DNA of 64,000 nt from Cytophagales bacterium (GTDB lineage: Bacteria; Bacteroidota; Bacteroidia; Cytophagales; Cyclobacteriaceae): positions 1 to 64,000 of the forward strand of contig JAFLBQ010000004.1 in NCBI GenBank assembly GCA_017303805.1, read 5' to 3'. Position numbers and translations under genes: made by a program. The notes under the pieces were generated by a model that did no database searches, had not been told where the DNA came from, and worked only from the letters and a program-made list of their open reading frames with translations. Of this stretch, positions 26,558-36,722 are shown one piece after another; within the stretch, counting starts at the first letter, position 1; every line of letters starts with the position of its first letter.

Positions 26558-27451
26558 TTAAAGATTTCTTAATTCAGTTGCCCGCAATGTATTCAGTAAC
26601 AACGAAGCAATAGTCATGGGCCCAACTCCACCCGGAACTGGCGTGATGAAAGAAGTTTTAGGAGCAACTTCTTTAAAATCCACATCGCCTTTAAGGCTAT
26701 ACCCGTTTTTATACTGCGGTCCTTCCACACGCGTGGTGCCCACGTCAATCACTACGGCACCTTCTTTTACCATTTCGGCAGTAATCAAACCCGGCTTGCC
26801 AACAGCCGCAATCAAAATATCGGCATGGCGTGTAAAGTGTGCAAGATCTTTTGTGAATTTATGACAGATCGTAACGGTGGCTTTGCCTTCCTCTACCAAC
26901 ATCATACTTAACGGTGCGCCCACCAGCCGGCTGGCACCTACTACCACGCAGTTCTTTCCTTCGGTAGGAATTTCATAGCGCTTTAACAACTCCATTACAC
27001 CAAAAGGCGTAGCCGGTAACAATAAGGGTTGTTTGGAAACAATGCTGCCAAAGTTGCGATTGGTAAAGCCGTCCACGTCTTTATCGGGGCGAATTTTTTC
27101 AGTAATTCTTTCCACCGAGATATGTGCCGGCAAAGGTAGCTGCACAATAAACCCATCCACATCTTCATCACGGTTTACCTGGTCGATGTGCTTCATCAGC
27201 TTATCTTCGCTAATGGTATCGGCAAAGCGCAGCATAGAATAATGAAACCCAACTTCTTTACAAGCTTTTACTTTATGATCTACATAGGTTTGACTGGCAC
27301 CATCATCGCCAACCAAAATAATGGCCAGGTGTGGTACTTTTTTACCAGCCTGCTTGCGTAGCGTTACTTGTTCCGAAATTTCTTTCTTTATATCAGTCGA
27401 AATTTTCCGACCGTCAATGAGTGCATAGGATTTCTGCTCAGTCTGGTTCAT
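26558..27451 (-). CDS. folD: methylenetetrahydrofolate dehydrogenase/cyclohydrolase
   Basis: Bifunctional enzyme interconverting 5,10-methylene- and 10-formyl-tetrahydrofolate with NADP. The 297-residue protein keeps the YVDHKVKACKEVG catalytic Lys-Tyr region, DGFIVQLPLP, the KDVDGF signature and C-terminal TPVPGGVGPMT. The start ATG 27451 is preferred to 27478 because it lies 4 nt after the stop of the small upstream gene and still includes a full FolD N-terminus. It is part of the lepA-to-pabC operon, together with other folate genes. Confidence 0.95.
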   Translation of the reverse strand: MNQTEQKSYALIDGRKISTDIKKEISEQVTLRKQAGKKVPHLAIILVGDDGASQTYVDHKVKACKEVGFHYSMLRFADTISEDKLMKHIDQVNRDEDVDGFIVQLPLPAHISVERITEKIRPDKDVDGFTNRNFGSIVSKQPLLLPATPFGVMELLKRYEIPTEGKNCVVVGASRLVGAPLSMMLVEEGKATVTICHKFTKDLAHFTRHADILIAAVGKPGLITAEMVKEGAVVIDVGTTRVEGPQYKNGYSLKGDVDFKEVAPKTSFITPVPGGVGPMTIASLLLNTLRATELRNL

Positions 27452-27455
27452 AGAA

Positions 27456-27626
27456 TCACGCTCCATATCGCCTTTCAAAATCTGCTAATTCTTTTTGATA
27501 CTTAGTTTCTTCTTTTTGCAATTGAGACTCCACCTTTCTCAGGAAAATCTCAGTACGCTTACGCATTTTCTTAAGTTCTGCCAGCATACCTTCCATTTTC
27601 TTATTACGCTCAGTGTTAGGTTTCAT
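27456..27626 (-). CDS. 56-residue coiled-coil protein of unknown function
   Basis: This small gene reads MKPNTERNKKMEG... to ...FERRYGA and is almost entirely charged heptad-type coiled coil, rich in Lys, Glu and Arg. Its ATG overlaps the TGA of the upstream 89-residue gene by 4 nt (ATGA), and its stop lies 4 nt before the folD ATG, so the packing argues for a real gene. Function is unknown. Two small coiled-coil proteins made in tandem could form a complex. Confidence 0.65.
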   Translation of the reverse strand: MKPNTERNKKMEGMLAELKKMRKRTEIFLRKVESQLQKEETKYQKELADFERRYGA

Positions 27627-27892
27627 ATCGATTGGTTTCTATTGATAAAATCTACAAACTCTTTATTGAGCCGAGTTTGTTCATCTTCAAACTTACTTTG
27701 AGTATTAATAGAACTATTCAATTGCTTTAGCAACTCTTCCATTCGCGACTCAATTTTTACCATTCGCTTCACAGTAAGATCCATTCGCTTGGTAAGGGAT
27801 TCTACTCTTTCATGCTCTCGTTTGCTTCTTAATTCGAAAGAAGCTAGCTGGATCAAGATATCTGAAATAATTTCGTCATAATCTTTTTCCAT
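27623..27892 (-). CDS. 89-residue coiled-coil protein of unknown function
   Basis: A small, charged, helix-only protein (residues about 20-80 predicted coiled coil, with repeated Met-Leu-Lys-Glu heptads). The frame can be read from a TTG at 27922, overlapping lepA. ATG 27892 was chosen, which leaves 22 nt after the lepA stop. No family recognised. It is followed with a 4-nt overlap by a second coiled-coil gene and then folD. Confidence 0.65.
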   Translation of the reverse strand: MEKDYDEIISDILIQLASFELRSKREHERVESLTKRMDLTVKRMVKIESRMEELLKQLNSSINTQSKFEDEQTRLNKEFVDFINRNQSI

Positions 27893-27914
27893 ACTTTCAG
27901 GTTTAAGCAGAAAG

Positions 27915-29699
27915 TTACTCAATTTTTAAAACAGCCATAAACGCTTCTTGCGGAATTTCTACGTTGCCCACCTGCCGCATGCGCTTCTTCCCTTTCTTCT
28001 GTTTCTCTAACAGCTTGCGCTTACGCGAGATATCGCCACCATAGCATTTTGCCAGCACGTTTTTGCGAATGGCACTTATGTTTTCGCGGGCCACAATCTT
28101 TTGCCCGATAGCAGCCTGTATGGCAATTTCAAATTGCTGGCGCGGAATAAGTTCCTTTAATTTTTCGCAAAGCTTGCGGCCCCAATCCTGGGCTTTGGCC
28201 CTGTGTACAATGGCACTCAACGCATCTACCTTGTCGCCATTCAACATCACATCCAGTTTCACCATGTCGGACTCGCGCATGCCAATTAAATGATAGTCTA
28301 GCGAGGCATACCCGCGCGATATGGATTTGAGTTTATCAAAGAAATCAAACACGATTTCCGACAACGGCATTTCGAAGGTCATCTCTACCCGATCGGTAGT
28401 AAGATAATTCTGGTTGAGTATTAAGCCGCGCTTTTCAATGCACAGGTTTATAATCGGCCCAATGTATTCGGCTTTGCTTATGATCTGGGCTTTAATATAG
28501 GGCTCTTCAATAAAATCGATGCGGGTTGGATCGGGCATCTCAGAGGGGGCATTGATAAACACCTCTTCGCCATTGGTAAGTTGTGCACGAAACTGCACCG
28601 AAGGCACGGTGGTAATCACCGTCATGTCGAACTCGCGCTCCAACCGCTCCTGAATAATTTCCATGTGCAACATGCCCAGGAACCCACACCGGAAACCAAA
28701 ACCCAACGCGGCTGAGGTTTCCAGTTCCCACACCAGCGATGCATCGTTGAGTTTCAACTTCTCCATAGAAGCCCGCAACTCTTCAAACTCGGTAGTATCT
28801 ACCGGGTAAATGCCGGCAAACACCATCGGTTTTACTTTTTCAAAACCCTTCAGTAATTCGCCCGGATTAGAGGCATTGGTAATGGTATCGCCCACGTGTA
28901 CTTCGCTGGCTACTTTAATACCTGAAATCAAATACCCCACGTTGCCGGCACTAATTTCAGTACGCGGATGTTTGTCCAGCTTCAATACACCAATCTCATC
29001 GGCAAAATATTCCTGGCCGGTACTGATAAATTTTACTTTATCGCCTTTGCGGATGGTGCCATTAAAAACTCTGAAATAAATTTCAATTCCTCTAAACGAA
29101 TTGAACACCGAATCGAAAATCATTGCTTGCAGCGGTGCCGTGGAATCGCCTTTTGGTGCCGGGATGCGCTTTACGATTTCGGCCAAAATTTCTTCAATCC
29201 CCTTGCCTTCTTTGGCACTGGCCGAAAGGATGTCCTCGCGTTTGCACCCAATTAAATCTATAATTTCATCGGCTACTACTTCAGGATTGGCATGGGGCAA
29301 ATCGATTTTGTTCATTACCGGAATAATTTCCAGGTCGTGCTCAAGGGCCAGGTACAGGTTCGAAATAGTTTGCGCTTCAATTCCCTGGCTGGCATCAACA
29401 ATCAGCAACGCTCCTTCGCACGAGGCTATCGCCCGCGACACTTCGTACGAAAAGTCCACATGGCCGGGCGTATCAATCAGGTTAAGGGTGTACTCCTTGC
29501 CTTCGAACTTATAGTTCATCTGGATGGCATGGGCCTTAATAGTAATGCCCTTTTCTTTTTCCAGATCCATGTTATCGAGCACCTGGGCTTCCATCTGGCG
29601 CTGGTTAAGGGTGCCGGTAAACTCCAGCAGGCGGTCGGCCAGGGTACTTTTTCCGTGGTCGATGTGGGCTATGATGCAAAAATTCCGAATGTTCTCCAT
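27915..29699 (-). CDS. lepA: elongation factor 4 (LepA)
   Basis: Translational GTPase that acts on stalled or misarranged ribosomes. The 594 residues show the GTP-binding domain ([10 protein letters not shown]-loop, [16 protein letters not shown]), domains II and III, and the LepA-specific C-terminal domain ending with [23 protein letters not shown] 29699 was chosen over ATG 29708; both are plausible. It heads a run with two coiled-coil genes, folD, queE, pabB and pabC. Confidence 0.96.
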   Translation of the reverse strand: MENIRNFCIIAHIDHGKSTLADRLLEFTGTLNQRQMEAQVLDNMDLEKEKGITIKAHAIQMNYKFEGKEYTLNLIDTPGHVDFSYEVSRAIASCEGALLIVDASQGIEAQTISNLYLALEHDLEIIPVMNKIDLPHANPEVVADEIIDLIGCKREDILSASAKEGKGIEEILAEIVKRIPAPKGDSTAPLQAMIFDSVFNSFRGIEIYFRVFNGTIRKGDKVKFISTGQEYFADEIGVLKLDKHPRTEISAGNVGYLISGIKVASEVHVGDTITNASNPGELLKGFEKVKPMVFAGIYPVDTTEFEELRASMEKLKLNDASLVWELETSAALGFGFRCGFLGMLHMEIIQERLEREFDMTVITTVPSVQFRAQLTNGEEVFINAPSEMPDPTRIDFIEEPYIKAQIISKAEYIGPIINLCIEKRGLILNQNYLTTDRVEMTFEMPLSEIVFDFFDKLKSISRGYASLDYHLIGMRESDMVKLDVMLNGDKVDALSAIVHRAKAQDWGRKLCEKLKELIPRQQFEIAIQAAIGQKIVARENISAIRKNVLAKCYGGDISRKRKLLEKQKKGKKRMRQVGNVEIPQEAFMAVLKIE

Positions 29700-29731
29700 T
29701 CCCGTCATTCCGGTCGTGATTTTAAAGGCTG

Positions 29732-29739
29732 CAAATGTA
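29732..29739 (-). promoter_or_regulatory. -7 promoter element of the lepA operon
   Basis: The minus strand reads TACATTTG, an exact TAnnTTTG match, 32 nt before the lepA ATG at 29699. No TTG at the -33 distance. It is the only promoter candidate seen before the seven-gene run. Confidence 0.6.
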
Positions 29740-30087
29740 GCAAGAAAAGGGGGCCTAAAAAAAGGGGCGAAACCCCGAGTGGCAGGCCTTTGGAGCTACA
29801 GAAACGCGGCTTTAGGGGTGGTTGCAGGAGTAATTTCTAAAAGCCGAAACGGGGTTTTTCCCGTTGACTGGCATGCTGGGTTGGGGGTAGATCTTTGCTT
29901 TAGAAATCAAAAGCAGTTTAAATACGTGATTCCTTAAATACCATAGCTTTTGGCAAGACACCCTTTTGAATGAAGCATTCGGAATACAAATGATTTTTAG
30001 ATCCGTACAATTAACAAATGGGTATTAATCCTACAAAAATGAAACATATCTATTACTTTCACGTTCGTAGAACTAATTGAAAATAAA
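29740..30087. other. intergenic region between divergent lepA and padR
   Basis: This 348-nt gap has no credible gene. It contains a small GGGG-loop-CCCC hairpin (29764-29776), and the segment GAAACCCCG (29769-29777) can also pair with CGGGGTTT (29850-29857). TGAAA (30040-30044) and TTTCA (30057-30061) form a short dyad upstream of padR that might be its operator. No TAnnTTTG box towards padR was found. Confidence 0.4.
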
Positions 30088-30423
30088 ATGAAGGGGACTT
30101 ACCTAGGTGAACTGGAAGAACTTGTGTTACTCATGGTGGGCGTGCTTTATCCGGAAGCGTATGGAGTAGCCGTGATGGATGAACTGGGAGTGCAGGCGGG
30201 CCGCACCCTCAACATCAGTGCGGTGCATGCAGTACTTACCCGTCTTGAAGATAAGGGATTTTTGAAATCGAAAATGAGTGAACCCACCGAAGAGAGAGGC
30301 GGTAGAAGGAAAAGAATTTTCGTATTGACGGCTTCAGGAAAGCGTTCGCTTGAGGAAGCTAATGAAATGCGTAATCAGTTATTCAATCAAATTCCGAAGG
30401 TGGCTTTACAGTATAGTTATTAA
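30088..30423 (+). CDS. PadR-family transcriptional regulator
   Basis: A 111-residue winged-helix regulator that fits the short PadR-s2 class. The sequence LEELVLLMVGVLYPEAYGVAVMDEL and the AVLTRLEDKGFLKS recognition region, followed by GGRRKRIFVLTASGKRSL, are typical. It lies 20 nt before a large ABC-type permease on the same strand, the standard PadR-permease pairing of Bacteroidota, so it likely represses this operon. The inducer is unknown. Confidence 0.92.
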   Translation: MKGTYLGELEELVLLMVGVLYPEAYGVAVMDELGVQAGRTLNISAVHAVLTRLEDKGFLKSKMSEPTEERGGRRKRIFVLTASGKRSLEEANEMRNQLFNQIPKVALQYSY

Positions 30424-30443
30424 ATAAAACGTTGTTAGACTCT

Positions 30444-33068
30444 ATGCCAATCCCTAACAACAAACAACTTCCAACTCCACCGCGGTGGGCCAACCAATTT
30501 CTACAATGGTATTGCCGTCAAGATTTGTTAGAGGAAATTCAAGGGGATGCCTATGAGTTATATTATCGCACCGTGAAGAAAAATAAATGGAGAGCAGACC
30601 TTGAATTCACATGGAATGTGATTCGTTTTTTCCGAATAAAAAATATCCGAAAAAGTAAAAAAGGAGAACACCCTCAACTCTATGCAGCCATGCTAAAAAA
30701 CATTTTGCTCGTTTCGTTTCGTAATTTCTGGAGGCAACCCGGCCATTCGTTGCTGAATGTAGCCGGTCTCTCGGTTTCATTTGCCTGCGCGTTTCTTATT
30801 CTGCTTTGGGTTGTGTATGAATTCAGCTTTGACAAATTTCACGAGGATACAGATCAACTCTTTTCAGTGATTACGCACGTAGAGGCCGATGGTGCTGCGC
30901 AAAGTTACCCGGTGGCATCTGCTTCCATCGACATTTCAAGTATACCTGAAGGAGAAAAGGTAGTGACAGTATCTACCGGTTCGCGTTGGCCGCATGTGCT
31001 GTGCTTTAAACCCGAAGTAGAAAATAGTGAATGTATTTATCTAAGTGGGGTCTATAGCAATGAAAATCTCTTTTCCGTTTTCAAATTTGAAATTGCAGAA
31101 GGCGATCCGAACCCGCTGGGCAAACCTGATCAAATTGTAATTTCAGAGAAGATGGCGAACCTGATCTTCAAAAACCAAAATGTAGTTGGCAAGACATTTC
31201 AAGTGGATAATCGCGCGGAAATGACCATTGTAGCGGTAATGAAAGACATACCAACCAATTCATCATTGCAATTTGACTTCGCCATGCCCTTCGCCTTTCT
31301 ACAAAAGGAATGGGGTATCGATGAAAATAGAATGAAGAACAATTTTTTTAACACCTACATTAAAACAAATGTGAAGATTGATGCAGCCACTCTTACAGAC
31401 AAACTGAACACAGAAAGCGTGGTTACCAAAGAATTGAAGGAACAAAAAGTAAACTACCAGGCATTACCCTTAAAAGACTGGAGATTGAAAAGTCATTTTG
31501 AGGGCGGGCAACAACTGAGTGGACGACTGGAATACGTAGTGCTGTTCATCGTTATAGGCACCTTACTGGTAGTAATTGCGGTGATTAACTTTATTAATAT
31601 GACCACCGCACGTGCCACCACCCGTGCCAAAGAAATAGGTGTGCGCAAGGTAACGGGCGCCTACCGCTCAGGGATCATTTTTCAATTTGTAGGCGAATCA
31701 TTTCTCATTGTATTAATTTCTGTGGTGCTGGCTATATTGATGGCACAGTTATCCCTTCCCTCTTTCCGCTCCTTGCTCGGTGAAGAAATTAACCTCGACC
31801 TCATTTCAGGTGCACTACCTCTTTATGTATTTGGTTTTTTGTTGTTGGTATCTTTACTGGCAGGACTTTACCCTGCCTTCGTGTTGTCATCTTTTCAGCC
31901 CGTTAAAGTGCTGAAGAATCAATTCCCTGCTGCCGTTACAGGCTCTCACCGCCTACGCAAAGCCTTGCTGATGATCCAACTCAGTGCATCCATCGGCATT
32001 ATCATTTTCAGTGCAGTGCTATATCAGCAGTTGAATTTTATCATTGAAAAAAATCTCGGCTTCGATCGAAGTAACATGATCAGGCTTGAACCTACAGCCA
32101 ATTTGTTTCGCAAGTTTGACGTATTTAAAAATGAGTTATCCAAAAATCCGGATATCCTCGGAGCTGCCTCTTCCAACATGAATCCTTTGCAGGCCGATGG
32201 TGGCAATACAGGTGTGGAGTGGCCTGGCAAATCAAAAGAACAACGGGTCGTTTTCAAGACGATTGCTTGTAGTTACGAGTTCCCAGAGACGTTTGGTTTG
32301 AAAATCCTGGATGGAAGAAACTTTTTGGCACACACTCTGGATTCGGTACAAACCGAAGTGGTACTAAGTGAGGAAGCTGTGAAGGTGATGAACCTGACGC
32401 ATCCCATTGGCCAGACCATTTACATAGGAGGCTCACCATGCGTAATCATTGGTGTTACTAATGATTTTCATACTGAGTCGTTACACTCTTCCAGGCAGCC
32501 GGTTATTTTGTATCGGGCCGACTATATGAATACTTCCGGTGTTTACATAAAGTACCTGCCGGGCACCACATCATCTTCATTGGCCACAGTTGTCAATGCT
32601 TACAAAACCATCGAGCCACATTACAGTATGAAGTATTGGTTTCAGGATGATACGTTTGACCAACTTTATAAAACCGAAATAACGGCTGCACGCCTCGTAC
32701 TGGTATTTACAATCATAACCTTCATTATCTCAGTAATGGGTATTGCCGGACTTGCCACATACAATGTATTGCGCAGAACCAAAGAGATCGGCATCCGCAG
32801 AGTTTTTGGCGCCTCCATTGTACAAGTTTTGAAACTCCTTACCAACGAGTTTTCGTTCGTCTTACTATTTGCCATCTTCGTGGCTGCACCGGCAACCTGG
32901 TATGCTACCGACAAATGGCTGGCGGGCTTTGCTTATCGCATTGCCATGCCGTGGTGGATTTATGCAACTACCTTTACTTGCATTGGCCTGACAGTGATTG
33001 TTATCATCTGCATGCAAGGATTCAAAACTGTAACAACCAATCCTACTAAAACTTTACGGAATGAGTGA
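30444..33068 (+). CDS. ABC transporter permease, FtsX/MacB type with permease prefix domain
   Basis: An 874-residue membrane protein. Residues about 1-75 form the soluble permease prefix domain (PPRWANQFLQWYCRQDLLEEIQGD), which in Bacteroidota follows PadR genes. The rest holds two FtsX-like repeats with MacB periplasmic core domains: TM near 100-125, TM bundle about 370-490 (TTARATTRAKEIGVRKVTGA), and about 745-870 (LRRTKEIGIRRVFGA). No ATPase gene is adjacent, so it either recruits one elsewhere or works with a MacB-like partner. ATG 30444 is chosen over TTG 30432. Confidence 0.92.
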   Translation: MPIPNNKQLPTPPRWANQFLQWYCRQDLLEEIQGDAYELYYRTVKKNKWRADLEFTWNVIRFFRIKNIRKSKKGEHPQLYAAMLKNILLVSFRNFWRQPGHSLLNVAGLSVSFACAFLILLWVVYEFSFDKFHEDTDQLFSVITHVEADGAAQSYPVASASIDISSIPEGEKVVTVSTGSRWPHVLCFKPEVENSECIYLSGVYSNENLFSVFKFEIAEGDPNPLGKPDQIVISEKMANLIFKNQNVVGKTFQVDNRAEMTIVAVMKDIPTNSSLQFDFAMPFAFLQKEWGIDENRMKNNFFNTYIKTNVKIDAATLTDKLNTESVVTKELKEQKVNYQALPLKDWRLKSHFEGGQQLSGRLEYVVLFIVIGTLLVVIAVINFINMTTARATTRAKEIGVRKVTGAYRSGIIFQFVGESFLIVLISVVLAILMAQLSLPSFRSLLGEEINLDLISGALPLYVFGFLLLVSLLAGLYPAFVLSSFQPVKVLKNQFPAAVTGSHRLRKALLMIQLSASIGIIIFSAVLYQQLNFIIEKNLGFDRSNMIRLEPTANLFRKFDVFKNELSKNPDILGAASSNMNPLQADGGNTGVEWPGKSKEQRVVFKTIACSYEFPETFGLKILDGRNFLAHTLDSVQTEVVLSEEAVKVMNLTHPIGQTIYIGGSPCVIIGVTNDFHTESLHSSRQPVILYRADYMNTSGVYIKYLPGTTSSSLATVVNAYKTIEPHYSMKYWFQDDTFDQLYKTEITAARLVLVFTIITFIISVMGIAGLATYNVLRRTKEIGIRRVFGASIVQVLKLLTNEFSFVLLFAIFVAAPATWYATDKWLAGFAYRIAMPWWIYATTFTCIGLTVIVIICMQGFKTVTTNPTKTLRNE

Positions 33069-33170
33069 TTACTCTTTACGCATTTCATCTCCCAACCTCC
33101 CACTAAAAACAGAACTGCCAATCTGACTACAGGACAACCAAAGCCCACTTGCAAAACTTTGACTCGAAAA

Positions 33171-34424
<1,254 letters not shown>

Positions 34425-34449
34425 CTATTTTTAAGCCCTATCCGTTCAA

Positions 34450-34480
34450 CTACTACAGCCCATTAACGGTGCTATAGTAG
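34450..34480. repeat. imperfect inverted repeat upstream of spt
   Basis: CTACTACAGC (34450-34459) and GCTATAGTAG (34471-34480) form imperfect 10-nt arms over 11 nt. It lies between the esterase 3' end and the spt start (both minus strand). It has no T run, so an operator or a heptad-family relic are equally possible. Confidence 0.35.
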
Positions 34481-34602
34481 CCTCCTAAAGGGCACCACAA
34501 TATCCGCATGGAAATCGAAAACGCGGATGTGAAAAAAATCTTAAAAGGGGCTTATGCTTACAAGTGCAATTTTTAAAATGCAATAAGTTGCTCCAGCCTG
34601 TT

Positions 34603-35331
34603 TCATTCTGGCTTTCGCTTGTCGAACAGCCACTGCGGCAGTTCTTTTTCCTGGAGGGCATTTTCCCAACTGTTGTGCTTAACGCCCGCATATTCCGTGT
34701 ACCGTGCACGCTTTCCACCCGCATTCACAATCTGCTGGTACACATTGCGCGAAAGACTAACTGGAACAATATCATCATCGGCACCGTGAAAAATCCACAG
34801 CGGAGTATGCACCAACTTTGCGCCTGCACGGGCATCGCTGCCTCCGCAAATAGAAAATGCGGCTGCAAACTTTCCGGGTTCTTTTTCTAAAATTGAAAAC
34901 ACACCAAAGCCGCCCATGGAGATGCCGTACAGGTAGAGACGCCTGCCATCGATTGAATACCGTGCCAGCAGGGAGTCAACTAATTGCAAGGTCTTGCTGG
35001 TGGCTTCGGTATGTTGGGCCGTCCACGTGTTGCCCCAACCCTGGTTTGATTCTTTGCATTTAGGGGTAAGCACCACAGCCGGATATTTCTTTTGCATTTC
35101 GGCTTGGTACCACAGCAGGTCGCGCGATTCCAGATCGTTGCTGCCATGCAGGTAAACCACCAGCGGATATGACTTTGCAGGATTGTAATCAGGCGGAAGA
35201 AAGAGCCCGTAAGGCAACCCTTTGTAAAGGCTTTCTGAATAATGAGGGTACTGCTGCAATGCCGATTGTCCATTAACCGGGGCAACTGCTATCAACAGCA
35301 GGAAGCGTAATAAAAACGTGAGCTTTTTCAT
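34603..35331 (-). CDS. secreted alpha/beta-hydrolase (esterase or phospholipase-like)
   Basis: A 242-residue hydrolase with signal peptide (ends near VNGQ). The nucleophile motif GISMGG places Ser138; candidate acid and base are in WIFHGADDDIVP and GVKHNSWE. The family resembles polyhydroxyalkanoate depolymerase-like and phospholipase/carboxylesterase enzymes of COG4099. Its ATG shares one base with the TGA of the upstream class V aminotransferase (TGATG), so the two are probably translated together. Substrate is unknown. Confidence 0.85.
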   Translation of the reverse strand: MKKLTFLLRFLLLIAVAPVNGQSALQQYPHYSESLYKGLPYGLFLPPDYNPAKSYPLVVYLHGSNDLESRDLLWYQAEMQKKYPAVVLTPKCKESNQGWGNTWTAQHTEATSKTLQLVDSLLARYSIDGRRLYLYGISMGGFGVFSILEKEPGKFAAAFSICGGSDARAGAKLVHTPLWIFHGADDDIVPVSLSRNVYQQIVNAGGKRARYTEYAGVKHNSWENALQEKELPQWLFDKRKPE

Positions 35332-36605
35332 CAGCTATTGGCAAGCGCGCGCACAATCGCCAACGCCTTATCAATTTCTTCTTCGCTATTAAAAATATGG
35401 GTGCAATGCCGTACGCCAAACACCTCGCCACTGGCGCGGGGCCGCATACGCCCGCGCTTCCAGAATTCGTCTTGCAACGCTGCGCCTGTCAGTCCCTCAA
35501 TATTATATACCGTAATACCTGCACACATCGCCTCATCGGCAGGCGAAAAGATTTTTACTTTTGGCTGCTGGCGTAAGCCGGTACGCAACCGGGCCCCTAA
35601 AAATTTAATTCGCTCGTACACCCGGTCGGGGCCAATCTCAAATAGAAAATCCAATGCGGCATCCAATCCTTTTAGTACCGGAAAGTTGCCTGTTCCGCGT
35701 TGCGTAAACCGAAAGCCTTCGTCTTCGTGGTTATCCCACCGGGCGCTGGCTACGGTTGTCCAAATGTCTTTCAGCTTATCTTGCTTTACATACATAAAGC
35801 CGGTACCGGCCGGTGCGCCCACCCATTTATGGAAACAACCGGCATACGCATCGCACCCAATATCTTTTACATCTACTTTAATATGCCCAATGGTTTGGGC
35901 TCCATCCAGTATCGTAAAGATGCCGCGCCTGGAAGCTTCTGCACAAATCTCTTTTACAGGAAGGATAGCCCCGCTGCCGGAAATCATGTGCGAGATCATC
36001 AGCACTTTGGTTTGCGGTGTAAATGCACTTATAATTTGGTTGTACACCTCGGCTGCATTCTTAATCGGCTTGCCTATAGTTACTTCTTTGAACAACACGC
36101 CATACCGCTTTTCTTTTACCAACCAACTACCCCGGCCACCGGGGTGCTCCTGGTTGGTGGTAAGCACTTCATCGCCCGGCTTAAGGGTAATTCCGTTGGC
36201 GAGGTAACTAATGCCATGCGTTACATTATCCGTCATGGCAATTTCTTCCACCTGCGCGTTTATTAGTTTACCTACTTTGGTGCGAATACTTAGCAGGTTA
36301 TTGTAGCCGCTTATAAACTCTTCTTTGTTATCGTCTTTGTAGGCCCAATCGGCTACGTGTTCGGCCAGGTACCGGGCATGGGCTGTCATTTTATCAACCA
36401 CAATTTTGGGCATTACGCCAACCGTGCCCGGATTAAAAAATACCTTATCGTTTGCCAGCATAAACTGGCTGCGGATTTTTTTCCAATACTGCGGGTCGTT
36501 GGCAGCAGGCATTGCGGTGCTGGCGGCTGCCTGTTGTGCCAGCGTAGGAAGTGCAAGAGCTGTAAGCCCCAATGTTTTAAGAACTTTTCTGCGCGAGGTA
36601 TTCAT
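35331..36605 (-). CDS. class V aminotransferase-family protein with twin-arginine signal
   Basis: A 424-residue PLP fold-type I protein resembling isopenicillin N epimerase/cysteine desulfurase relatives. The N-terminus SRRKVLKTLGLTALALP is a twin-arginine signal, so the folded enzyme with cofactor would be exported. The PLP lysine is Lys260 in AGCFHKWVGAPAGTG, and the aspartate in TILDGAQTIGH. It is translationally coupled to a secreted hydrolase. Secreted members of this family are poorly characterised, and no reaction can be named. Confidence 0.85.
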   Translation of the reverse strand: MNTSRRKVLKTLGLTALALPTLAQQAAASTAMPAANDPQYWKKIRSQFMLANDKVFFNPGTVGVMPKIVVDKMTAHARYLAEHVADWAYKDDNKEEFISGYNNLLSIRTKVGKLINAQVEEIAMTDNVTHGISYLANGITLKPGDEVLTTNQEHPGGRGSWLVKEKRYGVLFKEVTIGKPIKNAAEVYNQIISAFTPQTKVLMISHMISGSGAILPVKEICAEASRRGIFTILDGAQTIGHIKVDVKDIGCDAYAGCFHKWVGAPAGTGFMYVKQDKLKDIWTTVASARWDNHEDEGFRFTQRGTGNFPVLKGLDAALDFLFEIGPDRVYERIKFLGARLRTGLRQQPKVKIFSPADEAMCAGITVYNIEGLTGAALQDEFWKRGRMRPRASGEVFGVRHCTHIFNSEEEIDKALAIVRALANS

Positions 36606-36667
36606 TAGCCGTAAATTAGGTGCAGGCTAAAGTAACAGATTTTATGTAGAAGCAACGGGCAGGCGCA

Positions 36668-36701
36668 ATAAAAAAGGGTGGCCCGATGCGCAGGCCACCC
36701 C
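36668..36701 (-). terminator. rho-independent terminator of the Usp-SulP operon
   Basis: GGGTGGCC (36676-36683) and GGCCACCC (36693-36700) form a perfect 8-bp GC-rich stem. On the minus strand it is followed by six Ts. It lies 22 nt after the sulP stop. Confidence 0.9.
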
Positions 36702-36722
36702 ACTCCCCTCACGGTTCTACCC

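Noticed and set aside
35338-36207. 289-codon plus-strand ORF
   Set aside because: It is antisense to the class V aminotransferase gene, whose PLP motifs are intact; the ORF translation is low-complexity and unrecognisable.
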